A DNA stretch of 40,847 nucleotides from assembly GCA_001465935.1 (NCBI GenBank), contig LNKV01000087.1:1-40847 (forward strand), read 5' to 3'. Position 1 is the stretch's first letter; every line of letters begins with the position of its first letter. Below the pieces are notes generated by a model that worked only from the letters and a program-made list of their open reading frames with translations, was not told the DNA's origin and did no database searches. This document shows positions 9,739 through 21,558 of the stretch, in pieces. A program made the translations under genes and the position numbers. The DNA is from Clarireedia homoeocarpa (taxonomy: Eukaryota; Ascomycota; Leotiomycetes; Helotiales; Rutstroemiaceae).

Positions 9739-11659
9739 ATGGCTGTGTCTGAAGCACCCCCTCCCGTTGAGACTATGAGTCATCTCACTGAATCTCACGT
9801 TAAAGATTCTTCTTCACCACCTCAGCTGAAAAGCTTGGATGCGTCGCAAGTCACTATCACCAAATCATCTACTCTGAGACCCGTGCCAGAACCAAATAGC
9901 AAAGAAGTATGGGGATCCAAAAGCTGTACAGACCATATGATCTCAGTGAAATGGACCGCCGATCAAGGATGGCATGCCCCTGAAATCAAACCAGTACGTA
10001 GGCACACCTGTAGCAGTGCTGTCTTGAGTCCGATGACATCAACTAATAGAATCTAGTATGGGCCTCTGACAATGATGCCCACGGCGTCGTGCCTCCATTA
10101 CGCCACTCAATGTTTTGAGGGAATGAAAGTTTACCGTGGATTTGATGGGAAACTACGACTCTTCCGCCCAGAGAAAAACTGCAATCGTCTCGTGATATCA
10201 GCTCAACGTGTGGTACTACCTGCTTTTGATCCAGTTGAGCTGGAAAAACTACTCAAGTTATTCTTGGGATTGGATGGACCTCGTATGTGAACTTATCTCC
10301 ATGCCATTTTCCTTAGCTTGATCAACCAATCATTATTCACTTGGTTGGAAGCACACCATAACTCATGAAAACGAAGACGGACACCTCCAATCATTGCTGA
10401 CCATCTTCAGGCTGGCTTCCTAAATCACGCCCAGGAAGTTTCCTGTACGTTCGGCCTGCAATCATTGGAAATGGAGAAGAACTAGGTGTAACCGCACCCG
10501 CCGAAGTTCTCCTTTTCGTCATAGCAGTTCCATGGCCAGATCTGGCTGGTACTCCTCCAGGAGCCGCACCCAAGCCTCCTGGACTCAAATTACTTGCATC
10601 GTAAGTTAGCTTGCCAGGAGTGTTTTCCAATTTATGGAAACCCTCCGCTTATGGTCAAGAAGTGCATGCCTAGGAGAACTTTACTGACAATGTTCTAGAA
10701 AGGAAGATACCCGTGCATGGCCAGGTGGATTCGGCTACGCGAAAGTAGGAGCAAATTATGGCCCAGCCTTCGTCGCACAAGTAAGTTGCTCTTCTATAGT
10801 TCTAGGTCCATTGGAAAAACCACTCGGGCCGAAAAATGTACAGTCCGTTCTTGAGAAAACTGCTGATGACCCTCCCTAAAGATGCAAGGACGCAAACTCG
10901 GATACGACCAGATCCTCTGGCTCTTCGGTCCGGATTACCAAGTCACCGAAGCCGGCGCCAGTAACTTCTTTGTCATCGTATGTTCTCCAACCCCTTGCCC
11001 CGCTCTCCCCTCCCTGTTCTCCATAACCCCCCCCCCCTCTCTCTCCTTTCCTCATTCACCCTTCACCTAACCTAGCATTCCCCTTAGATCCGCAACAAAT
11101 CCACCACCGACCTCGAACTCATTACCGCCCCCACAGACGACAAACTCATCCTCGACGGCGTAACTCGCCGCAGCGTGCTCGACATTGCGCAATCTCGTCT
11201 CACAGGCGACTCTTCCTATCTTTCCTCCTCCTCCTCCAACAACAACACCCCCATCCCACCTCTCAAAATCATCACTCGAAACTACACTATGCCCGAGATC
11301 GTAGCGGCGCAAGAGGAAGGTCGACTTGTGGAGGCTTTTGTAACCGGTACTGCTGTATGTATTTTGAACTTTATTCCCTCCCTCCATTCTCCTTCTTCCA
11401 ATCCACCCCCACTCATACACACAATGTCCCCAAAGAGAACATAACCCCAAGGCCACCCAGCTCCCTACTAACACCCCCCTCCCCCCAGTACTTCGTAACA
11501 CCCGTCTCAGCAATAAATTTCCGCGACCAAGAAATTGCCATCCCAATGTCCGAAGGCGATTCCGGACTCTATGCCAAGATGATCAAGGGCTGGTTGTACG
11601 ATATCATGTATGGGAATGTGCAGCATGAATGGGGTGTTGTCATAGATGAGAATGAGTAG
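9739..11659 (+). CDS. BAT: Branched-chain amino acid aminotransferase
   Basis: Seven exons (9739-9993, 10057-10282, 10411-10600, 10699-10780, 10882-10977, 11088-11354, 11489-11659) give 428 residues. The enzyme transfers the amino group between Leu, Ile or Val and 2-oxoglutarate using PLP, the last step of synthesis or first step of breakdown. Seen in order: an N-terminal polar stretch without an obvious targeting signal; WGSKSCTDHMISVKW; GPLTMMPTASCLHYATQCFEGMK; RLFRPEKNCNR; GFGYAKVGANYGP, whose Lys should bind PLP; the fold-type IV stretch YDQILWLFGPDYQVTEAGAS; and VTRRSVLDIAQ. A Ser/Asn-rich loop (SSYLSSSSSNNN) interrupts the C-terminal domain and looks like a lineage insertion. The start at 9739 is the first ATG of the frame. 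Without a targeting signal it is probably cytosolic (Bat2-like), but this is inference. Confidence 0.93.
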
Positions 11660-12067
11660 CTACCAAAAAGTATCACCTAGAGCAAAAGGGACAAAACCCC
11701 TAGCAACCGCATCTTTACAAGGTTTTGGGATCCTGAGAAGGGAAAAGATATAGAAAAGACGGCCAACAATACAGCCACAAGCAATTAATCAGAAAAAGAC
11801 TTCAAATATTGTAGAGTTATTTCATTCAATATTTTATGCGCCTAAAATACAAGTTATGCCTTCCCATTTGCAACTATCACTTTCACCAATAATTCCCCAG
11901 TTCACACAAACAAGCCAAACGATAGGTAGCAAAGTGATGGGAAAAAATATAGAAAATGAATTTACATGCAAATGAGACAAGTGCCGTTCCTTCTTTGGGC
12001 TCAAAAGAGCCTTTAAATTTGTTCTTCCTCTGTTCTCCTCTACTCCCCTCCTCGAAGTAGCTTAGGT
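11660..12067. other. Convergent 3' regions of aminotransferase and calnexin
   Basis: These 408 bp lie between two convergent stop codons. AT-rich with several AATAAA-like stretches around 11780-11840, fitting two 3' UTRs. No gene or structured RNA seen. Confidence 0.5.
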
Positions 12068-14022
12068 TTACGATGAACTCCTGGTAGTACGTTTGTTAAT
12101 TTCTGCCTTGGCGGCATCAGTTCCTGATGCAACAGCCTCAGCAACCTTGTCCTTAGCGTCAACAGCGGACCCCTTAGCCTTCGCAGCAGCCTTCTTAACC
12201 TGTGGTGGTGCGGAGGAACCGCTCATGCTGACAATACCGACAATGAGTGCAATAAGAGTAGCGACAACGGCAGCAATTCCACCTGCTGCTTCAGGAACGA
12301 ACTTGATGGCCTGGACTGGATCTGTTTGGGCAATGGTGAAGAACAAGTCAAGCTTCTCCTTGATATAGAGCACTGGGTCTTCGGTGAAGACAAGGTCAGA
12401 AGGTGATTTGGCCTTCTTGTCATCAGGCTTTGGTACGGACTCCAGCTCAACCAACTGTTCGATAGGGTGCTTCTCGTTGAATGTCTCATCAGCGAACTTC
12501 TGGGCATCCTCAACAGAGTGGCCGATGTAGATGTTGTCGAAGAGAATGTCGCTCTGCATGGTCCAGATTTCGAAACCAATCTGTGAGTTAATGTTAGCAA
12601 AAGTTTTCGCAAGTATGGTTTAAGTTTACTTACAGCTCCCATTGGCTCAAGGTTAGCTGGGGTCTTATCCTCAAAGTAATCTGGGTTCTTGATCTTGCGT
12701 GGAGCCCAGACACCCTTGTAGGCTGGGTTGTCAATGTAGGGTGCGGTCCATTTGCCCTTGTATGCAGGGTTCTTGACCAATGGCTTCTCCCATGGGCCAC
12801 ATCCAGAGACGTCATCACATTTAGGATTTGGTACAGTTGGTGCGATCCAGTCTCCATCCTCTTCGTCATCCCAATCCTCTGGCTTTTCGGCCTCTGGATC
12901 TGGAATGGTGAGAGGCTCATCCTCCAACCAATCCTCGGGCTTAGTAGCTTCCTCGTCAACAATCTCGAATGGCGCATCCTCATCCCAGTCTTCTGGTTTC
13001 TTGGCCTCTGGGTCTGGGATACGGGACTCGTCAACCCAGGTATCGGGTTTAGAATCGTTAGGGTCATCAATCTCCTCAGGTGGGTTGAAAGCTGGAGTGA
13101 AGTCCTCAAGGAGGTTACCTTCCTTGACTTGCTCGCCATCCAACTTGACGATGAAGGTGTTGTTGGGGTGGATGATCAAAGTGTAAAGCTCAGTAGTCTT
13201 GAGGATTCTGGCAGCTGGTGCAGAGTTCATGTGCTTCTCTTCGTACTCGCCAGTCTTTGGGTTCTTGTGGTTGATGATAAGATGAACTTTGTTGGTGGTA
13301 CCACACTTATCGGGACCGAACATAACGACGTATGGTGAAGCGTTCGAGAATTCTTCTTGGTGAAGAGCCTTGTTATCACGGAGGAGCTTCAAGTAAGCAC
13401 CACCACACTCAAGACCATCTGGTGAGAGTTAGTTCAGATGTTCACTTGTTAAGGGAGTTGTATTATGCACTTACTTTGAAGCTTGACCTCATATTGAACC
13501 ACGAGGGTTTTGCCTTTGTTGTCAATCTTCTTGGGGAATTTGGCAGAGATGGCGTGATGAGCCGCCGCGTTTTTCACAACAAGACCCTTATCACCCTCCA
13601 TACCCTTGAAGACATGGGGTTCCTCTACGGCCCATTCTCCAACATATGCCCATTCCTCCTCCTTGTCGGCACCCTTGGTATCCTTCTTGGCATGGGATGG
13701 CTTCCATCGCTCTTCCCAGTCATCGGTGAATTGTTCTAGGAAATCGGCAGTGATTTTTGTGGGCTGAGTAAAATTTTAAGGTCAGCAAGCCAATCCGGTA
13801 GAAGCTGTTACGTAGCTTGGCATGCGGGGTAGTCCAAATACTTACAGTGAAGGTAGGAAGTACAATGCCGGTGGAGGTTGCGGAGGAGACTGATGAAGAA
13901 GCTTCCGTGGCAGCGCTTGATACCGAGGAGCTTGCCTCGCTGAGGACAGATTGAGCGTCAGCATTGACAGAACCTGCCAATAAGGCTGCTGCCGAGAGGG
14001 CAGCTGTCTTGGAGAAACGCAT
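12068..14022 (-). CDS. CNX1: Calnexin, ER membrane lectin chaperone
   Basis: Four exons on the minus strand (13846-14022, 13475-13763, 12634-13418, 12068-12580) give 587 residues. Residues 1-21 are a signal peptide ending near VNADA, followed by a Ser/Ala-rich stretch. The lectin domain is marked by KFPKKIDNKGKTLVVQYEVK, GLECGGAYLKLL and YVVMFGPDKCGTTNKVH. The P-domain arm has the type 1 repeats (IPDPEAKKPEDWDE, then two related copies) and the type 2 repeats (GPWEKPLVKNPAYKGKW, then two related copies). GFEIWTMQSDILFDNIYIG closes the lectin fold. A single membrane segment lies at about 517-536, followed by a 51-residue basic, Ala-rich cytosolic tail. It holds monoglucosylated glycoproteins in the ER for folding. 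An exact fungal UPR-element match lies 214 bp upstream, so induction by HacA is likely. Confidence 0.96.
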
Positions 14023-14235
14023 GTTGAGCAGAGAGAACCGAATCCTAATCTATCTTTTCAGAGAGACAAGAAAGAGTTCTACAGCTGTGTGCAAATGAGG
14101 GAATTGATGAAATTACTTCCAGAGCTCAATGGGATTGGAAGAAAAAACCAGAGAAGAAAGGTTTTGGAGGAAGTGAGGAGACTTTTATGTGCTTGTTGAT
14201 AACTACCTGGTACACCCGGCTTTTTCAAATAATGC

Positions 14236-14246
14236 CACAGTGTCCT
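14236..14246 (+). promoter_or_regulatory. Putative HacA/UPR element upstream of calnexin
   Basis: CACAGTGTCCT fits the published Aspergillus niger HacA consensus CAN(G/A)NTG(T/G)CCT at all fixed and degenerate positions. It lies 214 bp before the calnexin start codon, and calnexin is a classic unfolded-protein-response target. Binding in this organism is inferred. Confidence 0.6.
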
Positions 14247-14606
14247 TTTACCGTATCCTCGTTTAGGCAAGGTTTCGGAAGGTAGCTACCTAGATGGGTA
14301 CTGTAGTTGTAACTTAAAAAAGAGCTGGCGCGCGGCGGTTGCACTCGCAAGCTGCGGATGGAATAATGAGAAGAAGAATAATCGAGTGTGTAAAGCGCGT
14401 GAAGCGTGTAAAGTGTGTACACCAGTGGATTATTGGATTGGAATTGGAATTCTGGTGGAAGATGTATGTATATGTATATGCCAGGTGTTCAATTCGGGTT
14501 TGTGGTTGTTAGTTCTATCATTGAACGGGCTGGAAGCTATTGTCTGATTATACGAAGTATTGTTAGCTGCATCTTGACAGCCATGCAACCTCGCAGCGAC
14601 AGACAG

Positions 14607-14640
14607 CTACTGCTACTGCTACTGCTACTGCTACTGCTAT
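14607..14640. repeat. CTACTG hexamer microsatellite
   Basis: About 4.5 copies of CTACTG (or GCTACT), followed by a pyrimidine-rich run, in the calnexin/MDE1 intergenic region. Confidence 0.85.
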
Positions 14641-15106
14641 TCTTCTTCTCTTTTATTCTTCCCCGTGGTACAAGTGCTTGTATGGTTTGAGGTCACCGGT
14701 GGGTGGGCAGAGGGCAGCGAGCAGCCTCAATGTGTTAGTACCGTAGTAGTTAGTTCTCGGACACAAATGACTCTATTCCATTTCCGGTAATTCGTCCAAC
14801 TCGACTTTCGATTTGCTTCTACGAGTCTCGAGTGTCCCGCGCCCGCGGCATATCTCTGCGCTAATCACAAGCCAGGGCTGCCGAGCAGTCCATGCGGATG
14901 AGGCGGATGGAGGAGCAAAGACACAAAAAAAGCGGGGCAAATCTCAATGGCCCCACTTCACCCACCACACCCATCACAAACGACCCGTATAAGTAATAAT
15001 TTTCACACAAAACTCGGCCTGCGATTTTCCGACAGCCGCAGACTATCAATCTAGATACAAGTATTACTTATTCCTTATTACTTACTCTTCGCAATTAACA
15101 GCAGAT

Positions 15107-15980
15107 ATGACCACGCACAGCGCGTCCCAGGAACTGCAACCTTCCGAGAACAATGATCATTTAATCCTCTCTCATGATCCCCAACACCCCGCCAACCTCA
15201 TCCCGGAATTATGTCGCAAGTTTTGGCATCTGGGATGGGTTACAGGAACTGGGGGGGGAGCCAGCATTCGCAATGGGTTCGTATCATCCCTCCTAGCAGC
15301 GTCGCATAGTTCATCCACTAACACGCCTGCTCTCTCAGTGATCTCGTCTACCTCGCGCCATCCGGCGTGCAAAAAGAGCTCATGCTTCCCGAGCATATCT
15401 ACGTGCTCGAACTCTCCAAGCAACTCGATCTCAAAAACCGCATTTATCTCCGCTCTCCACCCAATCTTAAACCGTCGCAATGCACGCCCCTCTTCCTCGC
15501 CGCATTCACGAAACGAAATGCTGGTTGTTGCATTCACACGCACTCACAATGGGCTGTTCTAGTAACTCTACTCCTCGAGTCGTCGCCTGACACAAAGATG
15601 TTTGAGATTAACAACATCGAGCAAATCAAAGCATTTCGCCGAGGGTTTAGGAAGACAGGCAGCCTTGGCTACCACGATACTTTGCGCATTCCGGTAATTG
15701 AGAATACACCCCACGAAGAGGACTTGACGGAGTATTTAGAAGAGGCTATGGAGAAATACCCAGACACTTATGCAGTTTTGGTCAGAAGACATGGAGTGTA
15801 TGTTTGGGGAGATACAGTACACCAGGCAAAGACTCAGTGTGAGAGGTATGCTTTCTCTTGACTCACTATGTTTGGAAGACTGCTAATGACCTTGTTAGTT
15901 TGGACTACTTGTTCCAATTGGCGGTTGAGATGCGCAAATTGAAGCTGCCCTGGATTAGCAACATTACTCCCATTGCTTGA
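15107..15980 (+). CDS. MDE1: Methylthioribulose-1-phosphate dehydratase (methionine salvage)
   Basis: Three exons (15107-15276, 15339-15845, 15899-15980) give 252 residues, close to yeast Mde1. The enzyme dehydrates 5-methylthioribulose-1-phosphate in the cytosolic pathway that recycles methylthioadenosine to methionine. The class II aldolase/adducin fold is seen: ELCRKFWHLGWVTGTGGGAS at the N-terminus, YLAPSGVQKE, the zinc-binding HTHSQ (His 123 and His 125), GYHDTLRIPVIENTPHE and RRHGVYVWG (His 208). The Glu acting in catalysis is expected in the salvage family near PSGVQKE. The first intron uses donor GTTCGT, a weaker match to consensus, but it is fixed by the join of RNG to DLVYLAP. Purine gene ADE8 follows in the same direction after 400 bp. 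Confidence 0.93.
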
Positions 15981-16379
15981 GAGATCTAACTGCTTGGATG
16001 CGGTCCATGTCATCAGGATTTTAGAAGGACATTTTAGATACGAATTGCGGCATAGACAAAATCGAATATACCCTCTTGTGACTTTTCCACACTTCTTATG
16101 TCAAAGTATGTAAAAGAATAACGCTGTAATGACAATTGACTAACTACTGGTTAATGCATTATACCCCGCTTACACTAATAGCTTGTAACTGGATTGAAGC
16201 TTAAATTCTGCCCCGCCAATTTCTGAAATTTTATTTATTTTTACCCCTCAAGAGCTCCATCCACCTCAATATATTGAATTCGTTCCCCAACACTATCTTC
16301 TAAATCCTCTCACATCTTTCTCAGCAAACTCACATATACCCCTCTCCCAGCATATATTCCTTCATCTACCATCTCCAAA
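15981..16379. other. Intergenic MDE1-ADE8
   Basis: No gene seen. The last 100 bp before ADE8 is C/T-rich (CCCCTCTCCCAGC), a common pattern just upstream of highly expressed fungal genes. Confidence 0.45.
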
Positions 16380-17139
16380 ATGCCCAACGACACCCCCACC
16401 ACCAAAGCCACCATCCTCATCTCCGGCAACGGCTCCAACCTCCAAGCACTCATCGACGCATCTCGCACCACTCTTCCATACTTAAAAATCGTGCGCGTTA
16501 TCTCCAACAGGAAGACAGCATATGGACTCACCCGCGCAAAGGAGGCCAGCATCCCAACAACATATCACAATCTCCTGACGGGAAAATACCATTCGAAAGA
16601 CGAGAAGGACCACGCTGTCTTGCAGGCCGCGAGACAGAAATACGATGCGGATCTGGCGAGAATTGTGATGGCTGATGAGCCGGATATTGTGAGTGCGCTT
16701 GCGAGCGAGGCCGGGCTAGTAAACATCGCGCTACTCGTATACTAACAGGATACTTCCTCAGGTCATTTGCGCCGGCTGGATGCACATCCTCGCGCCCACA
16801 TTCCTCGATCCGCTCGCGGAAAAGAACATCCCAGTCATCAACCTACATCCTGCGCTTCCGGGAAAATACGACGGCGCGGGAGCGATACAGCGCGCGTATG
16901 GTGATTTCCAGGCCGGGAAGTTGGAGAATAATAAGACGGGCATAATGATACATTATGTGATTAGTGAAGTGGATCGTGGTACCCCGATTACGGTCAGAGA
17001 GATCGAATGCAAGGAGGGTGAAAGCTTGGAGGAATTGGAGCAGAGGATACATGGGGAGGAGCATGAACTTATTGTGGAAGGAACGTCTATGGCGATAATA
17101 GATCTCTGGGCTAAAAGAGCCCATGGAATAAAAGATTAA
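16380..17139 (+). CDS. ADE8: Phosphoribosylglycinamide formyltransferase (purine synthesis)
   Basis: Two exons (16380-16688 and 16762-17139) give 228 residues. It transfers the formyl group of 10-formyl-tetrahydrofolate to GAR, the third step of de novo purine synthesis, in the cytosol. Motifs are ATILISGNGSNLQALID, the phosphate-binding start of the fold; VICAGWMHILAPTFLD; INLHPALPGKYDG, giving catalytic Asn 130 and His 132; and HYVISEVDRGTPI with Asp 174, which completes the Asn-His-Asp triad known from the E. coli enzyme. It is a single-domain protein, as in yeast Ade8, unlike the fused animal enzyme. The 73-bp intron has a clear TACTAAC branch site 22-16 bases before its AG. Confidence 0.95.
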
Positions 17140-17901
17140 ACATCAGCTTTCGGACTTTAAAAGATGATTGATTGCAGTGAATTGAAGTACTTTGTTCGTA
17201 CTGTATAATACAATGCTCGAATGGCATCCATCGATACGATATATATTACTCCAAGATTGAGCACGATTCGACCATGTAGACTAAACCCAGGAGGAACCCC
17301 ATCCAAAACAACATCTGCATACAAGTTACCCATTAATACACATAAAAGGCCAACCGTGGACTTTTTCCCACCACGAACCGACCCGAACCGACCACCTTCC
17401 CATACCACCAAGCGCCGCTCCCAAATCCCAATGTTATCCAGTTGCAGTTCCCACATATATTCATTCCCGTACCCGTATCATTTACACGCAAACCCCACTC
17501 AAGATGAACAAGAACGCCTGGAGGAGCTCGGGAAAAAAAATAAAAAACAAAAAAAAAAAGAAGTGAGCGAAGCAAGTCCGTTATATCATGCCGTGATGTC
17601 GTGGGCCTGGACCCCCGTTCTCGTCTCGGATTATAGGGCTTTCCTCCCAAAAGAAAGTATCCCCGTCGGGTAACATCCTATCTCTTTTCGGCGAGAAAAA
17701 AAGGGTAAAAATCAGCTTTGTGGGATTTTCATTAGGGGGGGGGCAGAAGAAAGGCGAGGAAAGGGAATATGCGGAACTCTTATGACAGAGAGAGAGAAAT
17801 AGAGAGCATAAAAAGAAAAGAGGAGAAAAAAATCAAGGATAGGGTAGATACACCCACCGAGAAGAAAACCAGAAAAGATAAAAAGGAAAAATTGTTCATA
17901 T
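17140..17901. other. Convergent 3' regions of ADE8 and the cupredoxin-like gene
   Basis: These 762 bp lie between convergent stop codons. There is an A-rich run at 17529-17562, a G run at 17735-17743 and an AGAG-rich stretch at 17786-17830. The open frames on both strands run through these low-complexity parts and look fortuitous. Confidence 0.5.
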
Positions 17902-19452
17902 TCACATTTCCGGATCATCATAATGTTCAGGTCTAACCCGTCTTCCTCCTTCTTGCTCCCCGTCCCAACGATCGCTCTCAACCGCCAATTCATGCGGACC
18001 CGAGCCCGGTCGATACGGCTGCGGAGAACCGGGGATACGCCTGGAAAATTCATCTATCATCAGTACTACGCTCCCAACATGAGATATGAGTAGAGCAAGA
18101 AGGAAGTTAAGCAAAACATACCGATCCATCATTCCGAAGCCTGGGCTTCCGCTTCTGGGACCCGTCGCGGGTGTTATTAAGGGTCCTTGTCCATAACTGG
18201 GACTCCTGCTTCCTCTGCTGCCACCATGCCCCTGTCCCTGGTGCGGACTCTGACCACCGAGAGTTAGTGGCGGGATCATCAGGTCGCCATCCGTCAGCGC
18301 TGGACTGCGACTTCGGCAGCTCGCTGATGCGCTCTCCTTGTGGCTGGGCGTGACATATGGAGAGAATGCTCCCAGACCATGGACGTGGATATCGTGGTGA
18401 TGTGGAGATTTGTAGGGGAATGTAGTAGCGGTTTCAGAAAGGGAGGCGGGCATGTACGAGGTTTTGGAGTGAGGATGGGAAGGGGCGAGTCGGGCGTTGT
18501 TGTGGATGATTTCCTTAATGGTGAGTTGACGACCGCAAAGGTAGAGAAAGCAGGAGGCAAGGAGGAGGACGGCTGCGGCGCCGATGGCAATGCCTGCTAT
18601 TGCGCCGGGTGAGGGGTTGCCTGATGAGGAAACTGTGGTTGCGTTGACGATGATTGGGGTCGGGGTTGCGGATTCGGTTGCGGTGGTAGGTATGGTAGTT
18701 GAAGTCGAAGTTGGGGAGGAGGTTGTTGATGAGACGGTGGTTGATGAGGTGGATGAGGTCGATGAGGGTAGGGCTTCGACTGGAAAGTTCTCTCCAGGAC
18801 TAAATTGGATAGAGAAGTTTTGTAGAGATGCTATCTGACCTTCTAGCGTTTCTGTAGCATTCTAGACGATGTGAATAGAGGTTTTAACTCATATAAGGAA
18901 GTGACATACTGGATTGACCACCCCAATCATATGTTCATTGATACATGCGCCAGGAGCTGAGCAGTAGAAGAATATCGGACTCGTGTCATTGACGACCACT
19001 TGGAACTTTGGAGCCTATATTCGTGACTTAGCATAGGCAAGTCGTTGAGCATGATGACCGACTGTACTAACATCATTCAAAACTACATTTATGGGGCGGA
19101 AACCACTCCAAAAGCCTTGCTTGTTATTCCCCGTTACTTCGTACGGTATACATGGTCTGCCATATTCTGCACGAGCGACCGAGTGATTCAGGGGATAGAA
19201 TCGAAATTCTATTCACGAGCGCGAATTAGGACAATGGCGCGCATAATGAGTGAATGTGATCCTGATAGTTCCGCATGAACACATACCTATAATGTCGCTA
19301 ATGTTGGCATGCAATTGATTCGGGGTAAAAGACAATCCCTCGGCCCCTACAGATACTGTATGTGTCGGCACAGGTGGAGCGCTGGAAGTGGCAGACTTCG
19401 CGGTACATGTTCCGAAAAGGAGCGTAAACCGTAGGACCAGGACGAACAACAT
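17902..19452 (-). CDS. Membrane-anchored cupredoxin-like cell-surface protein
   Basis: Five exons on the minus strand (19287-19452, 19072-19208, 18910-19014, 18122-18861, 17902-18040) give 428 residues. Residues 1-19 are a signal peptide. Residues 30-135 form a cupredoxin-like domain of the fungal extracellular serine-rich type, recognised by HTVSVGAEGLSFTPNQL, FRFYPLNHSVARAEYGRPC, QGFWSGFRP and FYCSAPGACINEHMIGVVNP. His 64, Cys 119 and Met 130 are present, but the usual second His next to the Cys loop is Ala 124, so copper binding is doubtful. A Ser/Thr-rich stalk (about 165-215) is likely O-glycosylated. One membrane segment lies at 223-245. The tail of about 180 residues is disordered, basic then Ser/Gly/Pro-rich. 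It is probably a plasma-membrane surface protein or sensor; the role is unknown. Confidence 0.82.
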
Positions 19453-20289
19453 TCCGAATGCTTAAAAGCTATTCGGGAAGGGGAAAAAGAAGGATAAACA
19501 ACCAAAATCATTAGCATAAAACAGAAAAGGGAGAATCAAAAGAGTGAGGCGTGAAGCAGCTTATTGTCCGGTATGATGCATCGCTTGTTCATCAAACCCA
19601 GCCGGTCACGGAGGCTACTAATCTCGAGTGCTTTCTTTGGAAAGCCAAGCGGTCATGGCCGATCATTTGGGGCAGTTGATATTGGAGCCTGCATGTCCTG
19701 CGCCGCCACTAATTCGACACACACCTCCGTTATATTAGACTCCTTAACGTACGAGAAGACTATTCTAACTTGGCCCCCACCGAGCCATTTTGTGCATTCA
19801 CCTTGCTGAAAGTTGATCTGATCAGCAGCAGACGGAAATTTGTGGCGTGAAGGTGCAGCAGAGCTGCAGGAGGTTATCCCATCCGTGGAACAAGTTGGGT
19901 AAGAGGGAGTATCCCGTGTAGCGAACGATGGACAGCTACTCGATCGGTGCCAAGGAGAGCTGAAAAGGCCAGTCAGATTGTTTAATCAATCCACGGATAT
20001 CAAAAGAATTCGGTCACTTTTCTACATTGTAGATATTAGATCTATTTTTGTTACATCGTCGGACAGCCTTGCTAGTCTAATAAATGAATTTCCACTTCGT
20101 GGGAAAATCTCCTCCAGTCAAAAGTTGGCGCTGAGCATTCTCTGCCCAGAAATCCCCAGTTTTCGGGTCTGACCCGTGTTGACGGATACTGCCCTGCCTA
20201 TATATATTGCTTAGTTTGACGCGGCTTTGCAGTTGGCCATACTATGGGGTTCATCAGGCACAATAATACCTGAAAATACAGCGGGCCTT
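19453..20289. other. Intergenic: cupredoxin-like gene promoter and THOC5 3' end
   Basis: No gene seen in these 837 bp. An 81-codon frame at 19564-19809 has no recognisable domain. The part near 19453 should be the promoter of the minus-strand cupredoxin-like gene. Confidence 0.45.
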
Positions 20290-21031
20290 TCACACAACAC
20301 GCTCAAACGTCTTTTGTATAGGTTTGGCAGCCTATGACAAGTCAGCAAACATTCTAGAAGCGTAACCAATACACTTACATCGATGAATTTCTCCAAATCT
20401 TTGTCAAGATTGGCCAAATCATCCTTCCTCTTCTTATTGTCGGCGATCAATCCTTGCTTCTTCTTCAAGAGCCCTTGCCTCTGTTCCTCGAGCTTTAGTC
20501 TCTCTTGGTGTTCGTGGTCAATTCGTGCAATCATAAGTGCATTTTCATCTGCTTCGGCATGCTCAGGGTGTTGAGCGAGAAATTCTTCTACAGGTATCAA
20601 AGGAAGTTGCTGATATTTGTGACTACAACTGTGTTAGCAATTCCGACACTGGAGAGTAGGCAATACGCGGGGAAAACGAACTCATATGACTCGCAAGCCG
20701 CGATCTCGCCTTGCAGATGCCGTTGTTCATAGTAAAGATTTTGCAGTTGAAGGTGAAGTCTATCGACTTCTTGACGCGCCTCCGCTGTTGAGGCCTTCGT
20801 TTCTCGTGCGCCAACGTGCGCTTCCCGATGCAGGCCCCGCAATTGCGCAAGATATGTGACTAATAGCTTTTGCTGTTTCGAAATCTGAAGGATGATATCG
20901 TTTGATGGTGGAGAGGTTGTGGAAGTTGTAGAGACGAAGTCAAGGAGAGATATGGCTTGTTCCCGTGTTTGTTTAGATGTTTCAAGCGCGAGCTTCAAAG
21001 AAGGTTCTGTGATAGTATCATCAATTGCCAT
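20290..21031 (-). CDS. THOC5: THO complex subunit Thoc5/Fmip1-like
   Basis: Three exons on the minus strand (20682-21031, 20379-20622, 20290-20331) give 211 residues. The family signature is clear: LQLQNLYYEQRHLQGEIAAC, then HKYQQLPLIPVEEFLAQHPE, then a long helix from MIARIDHEHQERLKLEEQRQ to LANLDKDLEKFID. In animals Thoc5 is part of THO/TREX, which couples transcription to mRNA packaging and export. This protein covers only the N-terminal coiled-coil part of animal Thoc5, as usual in fungi. The ATG at 21031 is the first in frame; a TTG 12 bases upstream is not a likely start. Intron 1 uses donor GTTCGT, fixed by the join of ESY to DHKYQQ. The last exon adds only 13 residues (AAKPIQKTFERVV after FID). 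Confidence 0.88.
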
Positions 21032-21558
21032 ATTTGCGATCAAAAATTTATGGGATGCAGATGTAAGAAACGAATATGATGTTGCGAGCGGTAGTAAAGA
21101 GAAAGGCGGACAGAAATTCGAGCGCTTTGCCTCGTTCCATAAGGCTGAACGGCAAACTAAATTAACCTTAGAACTTTACTGTAGCTTATTATTCCAACAT
21201 CCTTGCCACCCCACATCCACTTGTGCCCCGTTCCAATTAATTCTCGTCATCTTGCATTAAAAATCAGAAGGCTTCCTTTCAATACATTATTAAAATCAAA
21301 GAAAATGCAATCGTTTACTTTTATTGGCGTGGACGGTTCGCATTCCTGCCCAGAAGGCAAGCTTCGTTATATTGATCAAATGGCCTCAAGGCTTGGGAGT
21401 TCCTAGAAGGACATTTAACCTCCGGGGAAAGACTGGAGAATGATACTGGGAAGGTCATCGGTGACGATAACTAGGCTGTTCTTCTCTTTGCGCGCTGGTA
21501 CACCGGGATGATCTGCTCCGAGTGAGAGCTTTGCGATAACTCTGGAGAGGCAATTCAA
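21032..21558. other. Intergenic between THOC5 and the DUF3074 gene
   Basis: No gene seen in 527 bp. It holds the THOC5 promoter and the 3' end of the upstream minus-strand gene. Short frames at 21203-21406 have no support. Confidence 0.45.

Larger units (their letters stand above)
14023..15106. other. Divergent promoter region, calnexin / MDE1
   Basis: These 1,084 bp separate two divergent start codons. The calnexin-proximal part holds the UPR-element match. A CTACTG hexamer run lies at 14607-14640, and one copy of the ACTTCGTA word (as TACGAAGT) at 14551. I see no gene. Confidence 0.5.
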
